From contig NC_065533.1 in the NCBI RefSeq assembly GCF_020184175.1, forward strand, positions 51,126,351-51,190,350: a stretch of 64,000 nucleotides of DNA. The letters are read 5' to 3'. Origin of the DNA: Aphis gossypii (Eukaryota; Arthropoda; Insecta; Hemiptera; Aphididae). Shown here one piece after another: positions 14,001-24,594 of the stretch; the stretch's first letter is position 1; each line of letters begins with the position of its first letter. The notes beneath the pieces were generated by a model. That model was given only the letters and a program-made list of their open reading frames with translations. It did no database searches and was not told the DNA's origin. The position numbers and the translations under genes are program-made.

Positions 14001-14298
14001 TGCTTCGTCAAAACTCATTCAACTGCTTATGTGCTTGCCCGCACTACGACAGGCTGATCAACTAATCCGGCAGTACTGGACCCGGGTTCACCGGGAAAAT
14101 CAGCAGCAATTAGCTGCCACCACTCAACCACCACAACCACAAAACACAGTTGCTCCAGGTTCTGGAGTAGGTTTTACTAGGCAATCTGCAGCTGCTGACC
14201 GACCATCATCTATAGGTAATGGCAGTGGTAGCAATAGTACAGCTGTAGTCAAAATGAACAAATTGTTTGTCGAAATGCTGGAGGCCTGTCTGCGGTAA
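4750..14298 (+). CDS. ERR: Estrogen-related receptor (ERR), nuclear receptor, 8 coding exons
   Basis: Proposed join: 4750-5016, 7433-7693, 8388-8745, 9056-9709, 10470-10802, 11186-11514, 13194-13795, 13890-14298. This totals 3,213 nt and 1,070 residues, with every junction in phase. The DNA-binding domain (about residues 266-331) has all eight zinc-ligand cysteines, the ERR P-box CEACKAFF, and the C-terminal extension GVRLDRVRGGRQKYRR that reads the half-site flank. The ligand-binding domain (about 514-1070) shows the helix 3-5 signature (IGWAKQIPGF, LQSTWAELL), LKALVLANSD in helix 8, and the AF-2 helix KLFVEMLEA at the C-terminus. ERR is a constitutively active orphan receptor that acts in the nucleus and in insects drives a metabolic programme. 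Typical members are about 420-500 residues; this one is doubled by His, Gln, Asn, Ser and Cys-rich inserts. The start is fixed by an in-frame stop at 4,729. Confidence 0.96.
5365..5428 (+). repeat. 64-bp repeat, copy 1, in ERR intron 1
   Basis: Near-identical to 11,686-11,748 in ERR intron 6, in the same orientation; the only difference I see is one base in a T run. Shared words include ATCATCCACCAACTTAAA and AGTTAAGTATTAG. Flanking sequence does not match, so it is either a short dispersed repeat or a recent local copy. Confidence 0.8.
5429..7432 (+). other. Rest of ERR intron 1, no gene seen
   Basis: AT-rich intronic DNA. The only recognisable piece is at about 6,466-6,500, which resembles part of the repeat at 54,930-55,191 (shared word GGGTGCTAAAGA). 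The intron ends with a pyrimidine-rich tract and TTTACAG at 7,426-7,432. Confidence 0.6.
7433..7693 (+). CDS. ERR: ERR exon 2 (A/B region, residues 90-176)
   Basis: Open in phase 0 from IYRRHRRPR to GIQQQQ between acceptor TTTACAG and donor GTAAAAT. It is rich in Gln, Ser, Thr and Ala, with no folded motif. It was placed because it keeps frame between exons 1 and 3 and its base composition is far less AT-rich than the introns. It could be skipped without changing frame (261 nt). Confidence 0.75.
8388..8745 (+). CDS. ERR: ERR exon 3 (His-rich A/B region and first zinc finger)
   Basis: Starts after TCTGTAG with His/Gln tracts. It contains IKEE (psi-K-x-E) at about residue 199 and reads into the first zinc finger (CLVCGDVASGFHYG, CEACKAFFKRTIQ). 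It ends after the first base of the glycine codon, before GTTTGT. The reading that continues past this donor is intronic, because the conserved protein resumes as GNIEYTCP in exon 4. Confidence 0.93.
9056..9709 (+). CDS. ERR: ERR exon 4 (second zinc finger, CTE and hinge)
   Basis: Begins GT AAC ATC, which completes Gly296. It encodes the second zinc finger (CPASGDCEINKRRRKACQACRMQKC) in pieces that match ERR closely, then GVRLDRVRGGRQKYRR, then a long His/Asn/Gln hinge. A third psi-K-x-E motif (IKQE) lies near its end. It ends on the first G of a Glu codon, before GTGAGT. Confidence 0.93.
10470..10802 (+). CDS. ERR: ERR exon 5 (start of ligand-binding domain)
   Basis: Begins KMLEALRQCEPEMP, which matches the start of the ERR ligand-binding domain. 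After a Ser/Ala low-complexity insert it resumes with HTLAELYDRELVSTIGWAKQ of helix 3. It ends after CCC G before GTACGT. Confidence 0.92.
11186..11514 (+). CDS. ERR: ERR exon 6 (LBD helices 4-7)
   Basis: Encodes FTDLSLNDQMRLLQSTWAE (helices 4/5), then a Gly/Ser/Asn insert, then LRYATDYWLDEKLARE, a second Ser/Gly insert, and VLDIYNL before donor GTAAGT. The inserts fall between helices, in loop positions of the nuclear-receptor fold. Confidence 0.9.
11686..11748 (+). repeat. 64-bp repeat, copy 2, in ERR intron 6
   Basis: Same-orientation partner of 5,365-5,428, with one base fewer in the T run. It sits in the intron between LBD exons 6 and 7. Confidence 0.8.
11749..13193 (+). other. Rest of ERR intron 6
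   Basis: AT-rich intron with no supported gene. It holds a perfect 18-bp palindrome at 12,324-12,341 (GCCGATTAATTAATCGGC) and ends in TGCTTAG before exon 7. Confidence 0.6.
13194..13795 (+). CDS. ERR: ERR exon 7 (LBD helices 7-9 with Cys-rich insert)
   Basis: Begins SAHIVRQFRAVNGGEGLT and LLKALVLANSDD of helices 7/8. A Gln-tract insert follows, then VKQFRATIARALQTHLE, which looks like helix 9. About residues 835-880 then form a Cys/Asn/Ser-rich insert with 13 cysteines, mostly in CC, CCC or CCCC clusters, in what should be the helix 9-10 loop. It ends in GG before GTTAGT. Confidence 0.88.
13890..14298 (+). CDS. ERR: ERR exon 8 (helices 10-12, AF-2, stop)
   Basis: After a His-rich stretch it encodes SSKLIQLLMCLPALRQADQL (helix 10/11). 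A Gln/Pro/Ser insert follows, then MNKLFVEMLEACLR, the AF-2 helix, and TAA at 14,296-14,298. The stop overlaps a usable donor (CTGCG, then GTAATT), so splicing at 14,294 to a later exon would remove it. Confidence 0.9.
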
Positions 14299-14741
14299 TT
14301 ACATTATTCAGTGGTCGTCATATTGCTCTTCTGTATTCTGGGTGGTGTTGCGGCATTAATAGCAGATGTAGACATCACAGACTTTTAAACTACATAAGAT
14401 AAAATAAAAACTCGTGTAATCAAATAAGGCATCATGACACATTTATTTGGTTGGAAAATTAACATAGATATAAATAGTCATTGATATTGTATAATATGTA
14501 ATAATATATAATATATATATCTATGGATTTTTTAAACAACCAAAAACATGATAGATAAACATCAACTTTTTATATACATTCCGGGTTATTTATCTAGTTT
14601 AGTCTAAAAGTCTGTGGGTAGTGTTTAATTAGTTTTACAATAGTGGTAGTGTTTTGTTTTGTTTTATTATTATTTTTTTTTTTTATCAATATTTATAGCG
14701 GTGGCAACAGTGAACGTTGATATAAGCGTTTATATATTTCC

Positions 14742-14754
14742 AATAAATAATAAA
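14742..14754 (+). terminator. Polyadenylation signals of ERR
   Basis: Two overlapping AATAAA hexamers (14,742-14,747 and 14,749-14,754), about 445 bases after the stop codon, are the first strong poly(A) signals downstream of exon 8. They support an mRNA that ends here and uses the short C-terminus. Confidence 0.5.
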
Positions 14755-15310
14755 TTCGCTACTGCCATATATCTTTATTTTTTGTTAGAATTTTTGTGAC
14801 ACTTGCGTTATCTTTTTTTTCATAATTATTTTCCACAATACCCTCCTCTCATAAACACACCCAAATCATTGTTGTATGTGTAAATTGTATACGAACATTG
14901 TGGATGTACGTTTATGTATTAAAATATAATAGATATTTATATTATGATTATTTTAATTATAGACGAACATATATTTTTAAAAATATGTACATACATATAT
15001 ATACAATTTATACAATATATATGTATGTATAGTTTTAGTTTTGTAATAATATTTTATTGCCAATCGTTGTTATTGTTGAGATTGTTATAGTTTTTTTCTC
15101 TTTTATCATCGTTTGTTGTTAAATATTTATAATAATATAAAATATACGTAACTATACGAATATCCATAAAATGTATTTTAATATATTTTTGTATTTTATT
15201 GAGAAATTTAAGAATGGTAGCCACTAGCCAGTGGTAAGCCTTTACTTGTATGTAATCACATATCATTTATCAGAAACTATTTTAAACTATGTTATTTATC
15301 TTCTCTGCAG

Positions 15311-15368
15311 CATCTGGATGTGGTTTCCAGCATTTAAACGTCCATTCCAGGATATGATCAATGTTTAA
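15311..15368 (+). CDS. Candidate alternative last exon of ERR
   Basis: A good acceptor (TTATCTTCTCTGCAG) ends at 15,310. If exon 8 is spliced from 14,294, the split Arg codon is restored (CG+C) and the frame continues for 18 residues, IWMWFPAFKRPFQDMINV, then TAA at 15,366-15,368. The piece is less AT-rich than its surroundings and looks coding. It would add a short tail directly after the AF-2 helix. The alternative is that it is a chance open stretch. No transcript evidence is available here. Confidence 0.35.
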
Positions 15369-15932
15369 TGTCTATCGTCTAGACTATCTAACACTACAGG
15401 AAAAATTTACTTATCGCTAATATATACAACACAAAGTATGATACTATATAATTTTATCTTTTTCCAAGGTAATAAGTTATATTAAACCCCAAAAATCCTC
15501 GCTATTTGTGTCTTAGGTTTTACCCTTTTGAACCAATAGATAATTGTAGTCTACAGTTTCATACCATCACTCTTATACTTCTTGTTTCTAAAATTAAACC
15601 ATATAATAAACTACTTACAGTAGTTAATAGTAATAGATTTATAGTATGATTTTATAAAAATTATGACTTCATAATAACTCCCATTTTAATATTTTTATTT
15701 TATTGTTACAATTTATTTTGATACAACACCAATAATTTTTTTTTTTTACAAAATAATTCAAATTTTGTATACATATTATATAAAACAAATTTTTAAATTT
15801 ATAAATTGTTAGTAAAACAATTTAACTCAAAATGTAATAACTAATAAGTAATTTTGTTGGATTTTTAATTCTTCTTGATAGTATTATTTTTGACATTTTT
15901 CTTTAGAAAATAAACTTTAGAAAAGTCTATAC
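15369..15932. other. Intergenic DNA, no gene seen
   Basis: AT-rich and without open frames or repeats that I could support. Confidence 0.5.
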
Positions 15933-16252
15933 CAGCGGTTCTCAAATTGTTTTTATTGCGTACCACTTAGGTGTATTATTAATCTGTCACGTACCACTAA
16001 TGACTAAAAATAGAACGATCCAAATTTTAAATACTTTACTTATTAGTTAAATACATTTATTTTAAATAATAAGGCAGTAAAATACTACAATTAATTATTA
16101 TTTTTATTTATTAGTTTTTTAAAATAAGATATGAATTAAATAACACATTTTCAATGAGATTAGAATCAAATATTTATTTTTAGTTTTCCGTTCTAACACT
16201 ATGTGTTCATGCGGCCTTCGCATTCCATCGTGTAATCTTTCGCGTACCACTG
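15933..16252. mobile_element. Non-autonomous hAT-like element (320 bp)
   Basis: The left end is CAGCGGTTCTCAAA. The right end reads CAGTGGTACGCGAAAG on the reverse strand. Both begin CAG-Y-GG as hAT termini do. The flanking octamers GTCTATAC (15,925-15,932) and GTTTATTC (16,253-16,260) agree at 6 of 8 positions, consistent with an aged 8-bp target duplication. The word GCGTACCACT occurs near both ends. No transposase coding is present. Confidence 0.6.
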
Positions 16253-18550
16253 GTTTATTCTAATTATTGTTAGTGGATGTTTTATGATATAAAAAAAAGT
16301 ATACGTATACCTATGTACTTTTTAATACACATACAAATCATTTAGTATAGTAAGATTCTATAATTTTAAAATAAGATAAAATTTATAAAAATGATATAAT
16401 ATTAACAATAAACACCTATAGGTACTGATTTCAGTTATTTTGTTGTAATTCAACTTTTTTTTTGTGGAGACTTAGAAAGTTAAAACTTTTACTTATAGGT
16501 ACCTATTAATATATTTTTATATACCTAACCTTCACAACTACTACGATGATAATTGTATAAATACCTATATACAAGTATATTAATACTTAGTAATTAGTGC
16601 CTACTTATAATATCCCGATATCCAAACTCTCTCCGCTCAAAATCGTTTTGTAAATGCAATGATTTATCATTGAGTTCAAATTGAATTCATATTTTTTTTA
16701 GATTATAGTGACCAACTCAATGACGAACTAAGCTACATTCCTCGACTCGTATTACGCAGTAGAATAGTTACTTACATACTCACTTTTTCAACTAGGTATA
16801 TAGTTATTTTGATTGTCACTGCATAATAACGATATTGACGTAAGTACTAATATTACAATATTTATAGTACCTATTTTTTTTATAACCTATACCTCTATAA
16901 AACTTCAAATTTACTATAAATTATTCAAATTCAAGGATAATAAGCTGATAAGCGTTTCGATGATAATAATAATGTTTTTTTTATTATTATGTTCTTTAAA
17001 TGAAAAATGAAAAGAACTAATATATTTTAATTTGACTATATTGAAAAATTGACAATTGTGTTTTTTTTTTAAAGATAAAAATTTGTTTTACAGGATTTGA
17101 GCGTAGTTAACTCAGCTAAGTCAGCTTAGACATCATCGAAACGTATTGTTGGAGCCAATGCATTCTTCTTAGATAAAATAGCAAATTAGTTAAATCGTTT
17201 TGACTCATTGTTAATATTTGTCGTGTTTTCAGTGAATATTCCAACTTATAGAAAGACTTTTCTACTTCTGCTACAGATACTATAGTACTATAATACGCCT
17301 ATGTTTGATGTATAGGCGTATAGCTACGAGGTAAGAGGATAGGTAATAAAATGCAAAAAAAAAACGATTTATATAATATATTTAAAAATATGTATATATA
17401 ATATGTTTGAATTTATGTAAATCATATTTTATTTTATCATTTGGAGTAAAGAAATCATAGTTCCTGTTGCTTATTGATGATAAATTAAAAATAATTACCT
17501 AAATATACCTATTACCTAGTATTAATTTTTCAATAACCTGGAGAATAATTCACTAAAATCGTATCCTGTAGATTTATATATAAACCCGAATTATCTGGGT
17601 GAAACGCGGAGAAGTGGTAACCCTGGATTCAATACACATTTGATTTACATTTTTTCTAAACTTTTGAAAATTAAGTAGTATTAAACTATTCTTACTATAA
17701 AATTACCTTGAGGGGATCAGATTCTAACCGTTTTTAAGTAGTTTAATAGAATAAGTAATTATATGTGTACCTACTGTACCGTCTGTACCTATTATTGTAA
17801 GTGTGTGAGTACAAATGATCATCTGACATCTTCATATAAAAATGGTGTATAAAATAAATAGAAGAGAAGATAGTGGATAGCTAGTTGAATTTATTTTATA
17901 TTTTAGAAAGGTCAAAATTCGAAATTCTTTAAATAATTGGTAAAAAAATACAGTATTATTAAATAAAAAAAAAACGAGAAATTATATGCAAAACCAATTT
18001 TCGACAAAATAATCTAGATATTTTGTTTTTGTAGTCTAACTTAAAATAGATTACCTTAAATACTTGAAATTTTTGGAAAATGTGTATGTTGGCGTTTCTT
18101 GTGCATAATATAATATTATTTTTCTAAATATGCATGTACAATTCTCTAAATCAGAATTTTTGAAAATTTAATACCGATACGAGATTTCATATATGATCTT
18201 ATATCTGCTTAAAAATTAATTTTATACAACTAGGTACAATAATTTACAATAAGATGTTATTACATTTTGAGTTACATAAATTGATATTATAAGGCATAAA
18301 TTAATTTTTTTATAATAATTGAATATACTAATAAGTAATAAATAATAATATAATACATTAATGCAATATTTTCAGAAACAATTGTATCCGACCTACCTTC
18401 GGTTAGGTTAAAATTAGTTTAAATATTAAATGTAGAATTGTGTTAAACTTTTTGTAAAATTCTTTTAAGAGAAAGTTATGTGGAACTTTGTAAATATTAG
18501 GTACCCCCTACTCCTAAAAGTCTTAATTATCCAAGAATAATGGGTAGGTA
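16253..18550. other. Intergenic DNA with repeat fragments
   Basis: No gene is supported. 16,657-16,673 carries CAATGATTTATCATTGA, whose reverse complement recurs at 19,419 and 57,086. Around 17,985-18,085 there is a diverged partner of the repeat near 750-840. Confidence 0.5.
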
Positions 18551-18707
18551 CAGTGCCGGCGGAAGGCATGTGCGACTGCATAAGGTGGCAAATTTTTTTG
18601 GAATTTTAGGGGCGGCATTGCTTATAAATAATAATATATAAATTATATAAGAGCGGCATATTATAGGTAATTAGCACAGAGCAGCGAAAAACCTAACGCC
18701 GGCACTG
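18551..18707. mobile_element. hAT-like MITE (157 bp)
   Basis: The ends are perfect inverted repeats: CAGTGCCGGCG at 18,551 and CGCCGGCACTG ending at 18,707. The flanking octamers GGTAGGTA (18,543-18,550) and GGTAGATA (18,708-18,715) differ at one position, the expected 8-bp target duplication of hAT elements. It carries no coding capacity. Confidence 0.8.
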
Positions 18708-18879
18708 GGTAGATAAATATGTATAATATTAGTTTATAAAATGACCATAGAAAAATATAGGCTAATTTATCGTTTTCATTCAGAGTAGGTAGTTGTTCCT
18801 GTAATAATCTCTTAAAGAATTTTAAATGTTAAAACTAATTACATTGAAAAACAAAATTTGTATGTTTACATACTAAACT

Positions 18880-18885
18880 TTTATT
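18880..18885 (-). terminator. Polyadenylation signal of the small - strand gene
   Basis: TTTATT on the + strand is AATAAA on the - strand, about 50 bases past the stop codon at 18,935. Confidence 0.5.
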
Positions 18886-18934
18886 ACGCTGTGTTAATTT
18901 TTGTTATATAGGTATAAGTATATTTATAAATAGA

Positions 18935-19206
18935 TTATTGTTTGTGAAATTCTTCGCCTTTTTTGTCAATGTACTCCATCAATCGTAAATTGTTAGGCTC
19001 ATATACACCATTAGGTGTTTTAATGGTACGTAAAAATTGTACTACTGAAATAGCTTGCATTTCATCAAAATCGCTGGAATCTGCCTCTGGCTTAGATGCT
19101 AAAAGTACTATGAAATTGATCGCTTCTTCGAGATTATCCATGAGATTGGTGTCATTAGCTGGTGCAGTTTCATCCAACCATTTTTCGTACTCATTTTGCG
19201 TTTCAC
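18935..19206 (-). CDS. Exon 3 of the unrecognised gene
   Basis: Begins GT GAA ACG, completing Gly, and encodes about 90 residues of acidic, amphipathic sequence ending GEEFHKQ and TAA. It is the most clearly coding-like of the three exons. The short + strand frame over it is its antisense shadow. Confidence 0.7.
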
Positions 19207-20883
19207 CTTCATAAAATTTAAATTATTGATTTTAAAATTGTTGAATAGTTAAAAAATAATTTAAAAATATTAATAAAACAAAGTAGGCAAATCTGATGTA
19301 CAGTATGCGTTTGTGTATTATATAATATACACTTATATCACAGGCCATAGCTCAAGTACATCATTTTTGAGTAGGTAAGTTGTAAGTTACTAAAAATATA
19401 AATGTAATAAATTTGAATTCAATGATAAATCATTGCGAGTACCTATGAAAAATGATTCTCGACGCAGACATCAGCCTGTATAGTGTAGTTAATAATACTT
19501 GTCATATTGAATTATTTTTTCAAAAATATTCATTTGAAAACGTCATTATGAGTATATTGTATAAAATATAATAATAATAATATATTATGTTAAAGTAGGT
19601 ATTCACAATATTATTTTTAAGTTTCAAAAAAATAACAAAAACATTGTTATTCGTATAAATATTTTTCAACTTCTTGTGAGGAACCCTGTATTAATATGAA
19701 TATATTACCAATCGATATTTGCGACATTTAGGTATAGTAACAAAATAAAATAAAAATGTCAAATGTCTATAAATAGGTCAAAAAGACTCAAAATATTTAA
19801 ATAATTAAGCCATGTATAATAAATTGATAATACTAAAAGCTTACTGAAGTATTTAAATGTCTATAGAACTATAGGGTCTTTCGTTTTTGAATTAGGTACT
19901 CTAAAAAAAAAATAAAAATTAAAGTGAGTTTTTTTGGTTAATGTTATTTCTTCTTTATAAAATTTCTATTTAATGAGTATTTTTTTTGATTTATAGAAGT
20001 TAAATTATATTTAAAAAAAATCTTGATAAAAACGTAATTAAAAATATTATACTACATATTCACAGCATAGGTTTAACATAGGAAAAATATGTACCTAGTT
20101 CCTAGTCATAAAATTAAAATGAGCTATAGTTATTCATAATATCTAGTAGGTATGTCAGGTACCTATGTGTTTGTTTCTTCAGAGTCAATACTGCCGTTTT
20201 CTTCACTCAAATAGCCAATAGGTACTCAAAATTTAAAAATTAAAACTTTCAAGATAAATTGCATAGGTATTCCTAAGCTCTCAAGTGTCAATGAGAATTG
20301 AGAAATTCACACTAGTCACAGTGAGTCACACCATGACACAAAGCAATTTACGATGTATAAAACTTTCGATCACGCATTTTTTTAAATTTTTTTTTATATT
20401 GTAAGCTTAAGTTATATAATAATTAATTACTATGTTGTTAGTAAAATAGTTGATATTATACACTGTTCAGTGTACGTTACCTCTATTATTACATTATTAA
20501 ATATTTATATACCACTATCTTCATTTTCAATTAGACATTTGTCAAACAGCGATTCCTGAGAAATTTTTGGTAAATTTAAATTTCTTATCGGTGTTATCGT
20601 TGGTGGCGTAGGGTTTTTAACAACCGTCTTTTCAGTGTTAAATTTATTCTTTTCCATATCTTCTACTCTACTTATTATATTTTGGTATTGATCGAATTGG
20701 AGTACTTTATTCTTCTTTTCTTTTACATCTAATTTGATTTTCAAAAAACCCCCAGGTCGTGGAGTTGGCCTAAAAGATGACCAATGTGTTTAAGTGATAC
20801 ACAAACAAAAATTTAAGTAGGTATAATTACGTAAAACCCATTTCAGTAACTTTCTTGTCTTCTCCTTGTGGTTGCTTAGTCAT
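18935..20883 (-). CDS. Unrecognised 193-residue protein, 3 exons
   Basis: Proposed join on the - strand: 20883-20831, 20769-20513, 19206-18935, totalling 582 nt with a TAA stop and all phases consistent. The first donor is GTAATT; the second is the weaker GTATAT; acceptors are TTTTAG and ATGAAG. The protein starts MTKQPQGEDKKVTEMGF, continues with a Lys-rich segment (GGFLKIKLDVKEKKNKVL) and a Pro/Thr stretch. It ends in an acidic, probably helical C-terminal half (NEYEKWLDETAPAND, NLEEAINFIVLLASKPEA, VVQFLRTIKTPNGVY). There is no signal peptide, membrane segment or metal site. Codon composition and good hydrophobic periodicity in the last exon argue for a real gene. I do not recognise the family and assign no function. 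Confidence 0.7.
20513..20769 (-). CDS. Exon 2 of the unrecognised gene
   Basis: Runs from PTPRPGGFLKIK to CLIENEDSG and is basic then Pro/Thr-rich. It ends one base into a Gly codon at a weak GTATAT donor. The unspliced reading would stop three codons later. Confidence 0.65.
20831..20883 (-). CDS. Exon 1 of the unrecognised gene
   Basis: Start ATG at 20,883-20,881. It encodes 17 residues plus two bases of a Thr codon before GTAATT. The 61-bp intron that follows is close to the usual minimum for insects. Confidence 0.6.
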
Positions 20884-23800
20884 TTTAAAGTATGTTAATT
20901 ATTTTCTCTTTAAATGTATTTTAAAAATAAATGTTAATTAATTAAGTACTTAATTCAGATTTAAAAAACGAGTTATTATATTACCTGCTAAAATGTTATA
21001 AAACTATTAGTTTATATTACCGTTGTTACTGTTTATATATTTACCCAATTTATTTAGCCATTAAGTAAATATTTCTTTTTTATTATTATTTTTATAATAG
21101 CTCAAAATTATAATGATAAAAATATAAAAATTATAACATATTAACATTAACGTACAATTATTTAATATAAACATATTTATCTTAAAACATTAAAAGATTT
21201 CTCGTAAGTAGTCCATATAGAAACCATAAAATGTAAATGTATGTATAATGTATAAAGGCAATTAATTTTTAATTTTTTATAGAATCGATATTATTTTAGT
21301 TCAAATTTTTACAAAATTACTTATTAAAATTTTAAATAATAAATAACTAAGCTAATTATTTTGTTATAATTTAAAAAAAAAACATTATTTGCGGAAATTT
21401 CAAATTTTTACGTCATTATAGCAATACGAATTTTACTATACTTACACAATACACAATGACGTTTTTAATTTATTTTAACTTTAAGATATTATCTATTTAT
21501 GCTATGAATTTATTTATACTGTTTCATGGTATTTACAAATAGGTAGGTAGTGATAATAATATAATATCAGCATAGTAATAAGACATCATTTTTACATATT
21601 CAGATCTCGTAGTAGTATTTTCATTGTATTGATCAATAATTTTGTCCATTGTTTGAATTTTTTTTTTTTTGATTTGGTGTTTTGAAATTTATAAGGTTAA
21701 TTTATACTATTAATTTTTATTTAAATTTCGGACTGTAACTCTAATATTTTATCCATAAAATTATAATTATGAAGATGAAAAGTATAAATGCTTTTTTTTT
21801 AAATTATTGTGGAAAGATTCACGAGCATTAGTAGTTCGTGTTAATATTGAAGAAGCTGATGCCCAAATATTCGGAGGAAGATTAGCAAATAAAATTGCTA
21901 ATATTATAATAATTAACGGTTAATTAACAGTTTATTGGCTTTTACACCAATAAATGTATAAAAGTATTTAAAATGGATGAATTCAAGGTCGCACTTAGAT
22001 TAGGTATCACGGGTGCATTTCACTACATAAAAATGTATACCTGAAAATTACCGGGCGCAATTTACAATCGCCCAAACTTTTACGTAGGTATATTAAGAAT
22101 TTAACTATTTACACAATTAAAATTTTAAAATATATAGATTAATTTTAAGTAAGGTATCTGTTTATAATATGCACTTATCCACAATATTTCTTCTATACAG
22201 AATAACATTTTTATATTTTTTTAATGAATTATTTACACAAAAGTATTTTTGTTAAAAAAAAGCTCGTTAGTCGTTATGTACTTACACGAGCATCATATTT
22301 AGAGCAATTTATTTAAAAATCGTTTACCATTGCAATATAAATTTATTATTAACTTACAAGTAGGTAACAATTTTGTTTGCCTATAGGTAGCTTTATTATC
22401 TTGTGAGTAAAGTTATCAAAGTATATTGACCAAGTGGAATTTACAAGTAGATAAGCTGAAATTATAATTTTGGAACATTGGGTTAAATTTCGTGCCTTTT
22501 TTAAAATATGACGGAATAATATTTGATAGATACCTCATTATTTTTCTTAAAATATTTATGTATTTTTTAGGCATTAGCTTCTCTATCACTGAGTTTTTAA
22601 TCAGATAAAATACCTATACATTGTAGTCTTTTATTATTATTCTACTTATATTTTGTACCAAAGGTAATTCAAATTGTAGTACACTAGTACCTATATTAAA
22701 TAACGTTACCGCTATTCTGCAAAGTAGATAAGTATTTGTTTTATAAATTGTTATAATGATGTGTGTGTTTTTTAAATTAAATATATGTCTCTAAACATGT
22801 GCCTGAAGACACCTTTTATATTAGAGTAAATACTTCAATCTTCAATGTAAGTCTGTTTCTGCCTTTCCATTAGCAGATTGGAAATCGGTACAGAGTGTCA
22901 GAGTATATCTATATTTGGTATAATTCAAGTATAAGTACTTTTCTTAATAGTCAGATTAAAAAACAATAAGATAACTAAAATATTTAATATGCAATATCAG
23001 TTTAAAAAAAAAAATATTTTGTGTTTAATTTAACAAAAAAAATGTAAGTATCAACAAAAAATAAAAATGTTTATGCTTATTAAAAAAGTTTGAAAATTAA
23101 ATTAAAGATCTTTATTATAAATTGTACATAATTGAAATAGTTCAAATAATTTTATATAATTAAAAATTCATAATATTTCTAATTTAATGCTTGAAAATAT
23201 AATACAATTTTCCACATTAATCAATCTTATAATAATAACATAATAACCTCTAAAATACATCAAAAGCAATATTTTCTTATGATATTATAATATATAGTTA
23301 ATAGCAGACTCGTAGTTTACCTTTTTTAGGAGGGTGGGCACAAGCCAAGTAGCGGCATGTCTTAGGGGCACCAAAATGAAATTTTAGTACCTATAATATT
23401 AATGTTGTTAATTATTGGGGAGTGTAACATAAATTGGAGCTCCAGTTTTAAATACGGTCCTAGTTAAACTAAAGAAAAAATATATTATTTGTTTGCATTT
23501 GAAATGCTTCACCATTGTGTGTATTATTACTTAAGTACTATATGACATTTTTATAATCATATTTACATAATTTTAAGCTATTTATTACAGTCATTACACC
23601 ATAACCTATTCACACCATTCTACGGTACTTTGGTATTGACTTATAAGTTATAAGATGTAACTTATATAAGTAAATAACAGCTGACAAATGCAATCCAGGA
23701 TAAGAAGCAGCAAATCACCTAGTACAACTCGGTGATCCGAACTATATTTTGGTAGATTTAGTATTAAATTTATTTATTCTAAATAATGTAACAGGATTTT

Positions 23801-24594
23801 GGCTAATACAAATATTAAAACTCGGTGGAGTGGTATTTACTATTAAAGTCTATCTAGCACTGTATAAATGGTAATATACTTTACTCAGTGGTGTAATGTA
23901 CGGTACACGTTAGTTTATGTACCCATCTAAACATTTGTTATTTGTCCATGTACTCTAATAGCGAAAATGATGCTACACAAACACGGGCCATGGGAAAAAC
24001 GTATTAAGTTACCCCTTTCCTAAAGAAGTTAAGACTATATTGAAAATTGGCTAACCAAGATGATTGATATACAAATACTTATGACAAGTCAAGAAAAGTA
24101 AATATCAGCATGATAATAAGACTAAAATCTACCAATTATTGTATAATTTACAAATTGTGTAAAATTTGTTACCTAATAATAAAAATGTTTAATTTTTATA
24201 TTTTTATTAAATTATACTGTTTTTCAGTTTTTATTTAGCATAATATGTTTTTAACATTATTCACGGATTAACAAGTTTTAACATCAATATTTTTTTTATT
24301 AGGTAATATTGTATACGTAAAAATATAAACGGGATAGTAATGATAGTGAGAGCCGAGAGGTGTGAGGGGTCACAGCCTCTACATTGTTTCTATTAATGAT
24401 TTAGACATGTACTCGCATACATTTTTTAGGACTCACCATTAAGGTATTAACTATACTTAAACTTAGACAGAAGTGATATATTTTTGGCAAAATTCAGTAT
24501 AACCTACTAACTGGCACTCGACATCTACATATTACACTACACGGCAGAATGTCTAGTTTTGATATTAGAATAAGGGGCTGCTTAACCTACCCTA
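20884..24594. other. Intergenic DNA, mostly featureless
   Basis: AT-rich with no supported gene apart from a possible coding remnant at 21,801-21,923. The segment near 23,320-23,460 is locally G-rich and may be an old repeat, but I could not find its ends. Confidence 0.5.
21801..21923 (+). pseudogene. Possible short coding remnant (40 codons)
   Basis: One frame is open from the T run at 21,792 to TAA at 21,921. Its composition is unusually protein-like for this DNA (DSRALVVRVNIEEADAQIFG, then GRLANKIANII). An ATG at 21,770 leads into the same region in another frame, separated by the poly-T, so a frameshift in the run is possible. I do not recognise the family. It may also be chance. Confidence 0.2.

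Noticed and set aside
21984..21994. TTCAAGGTCGC, resembling an ERR response element (TCAAGGTCA)
   Set aside because: The last base of the core differs, it stands alone in a gene desert, and such a match is expected by chance.
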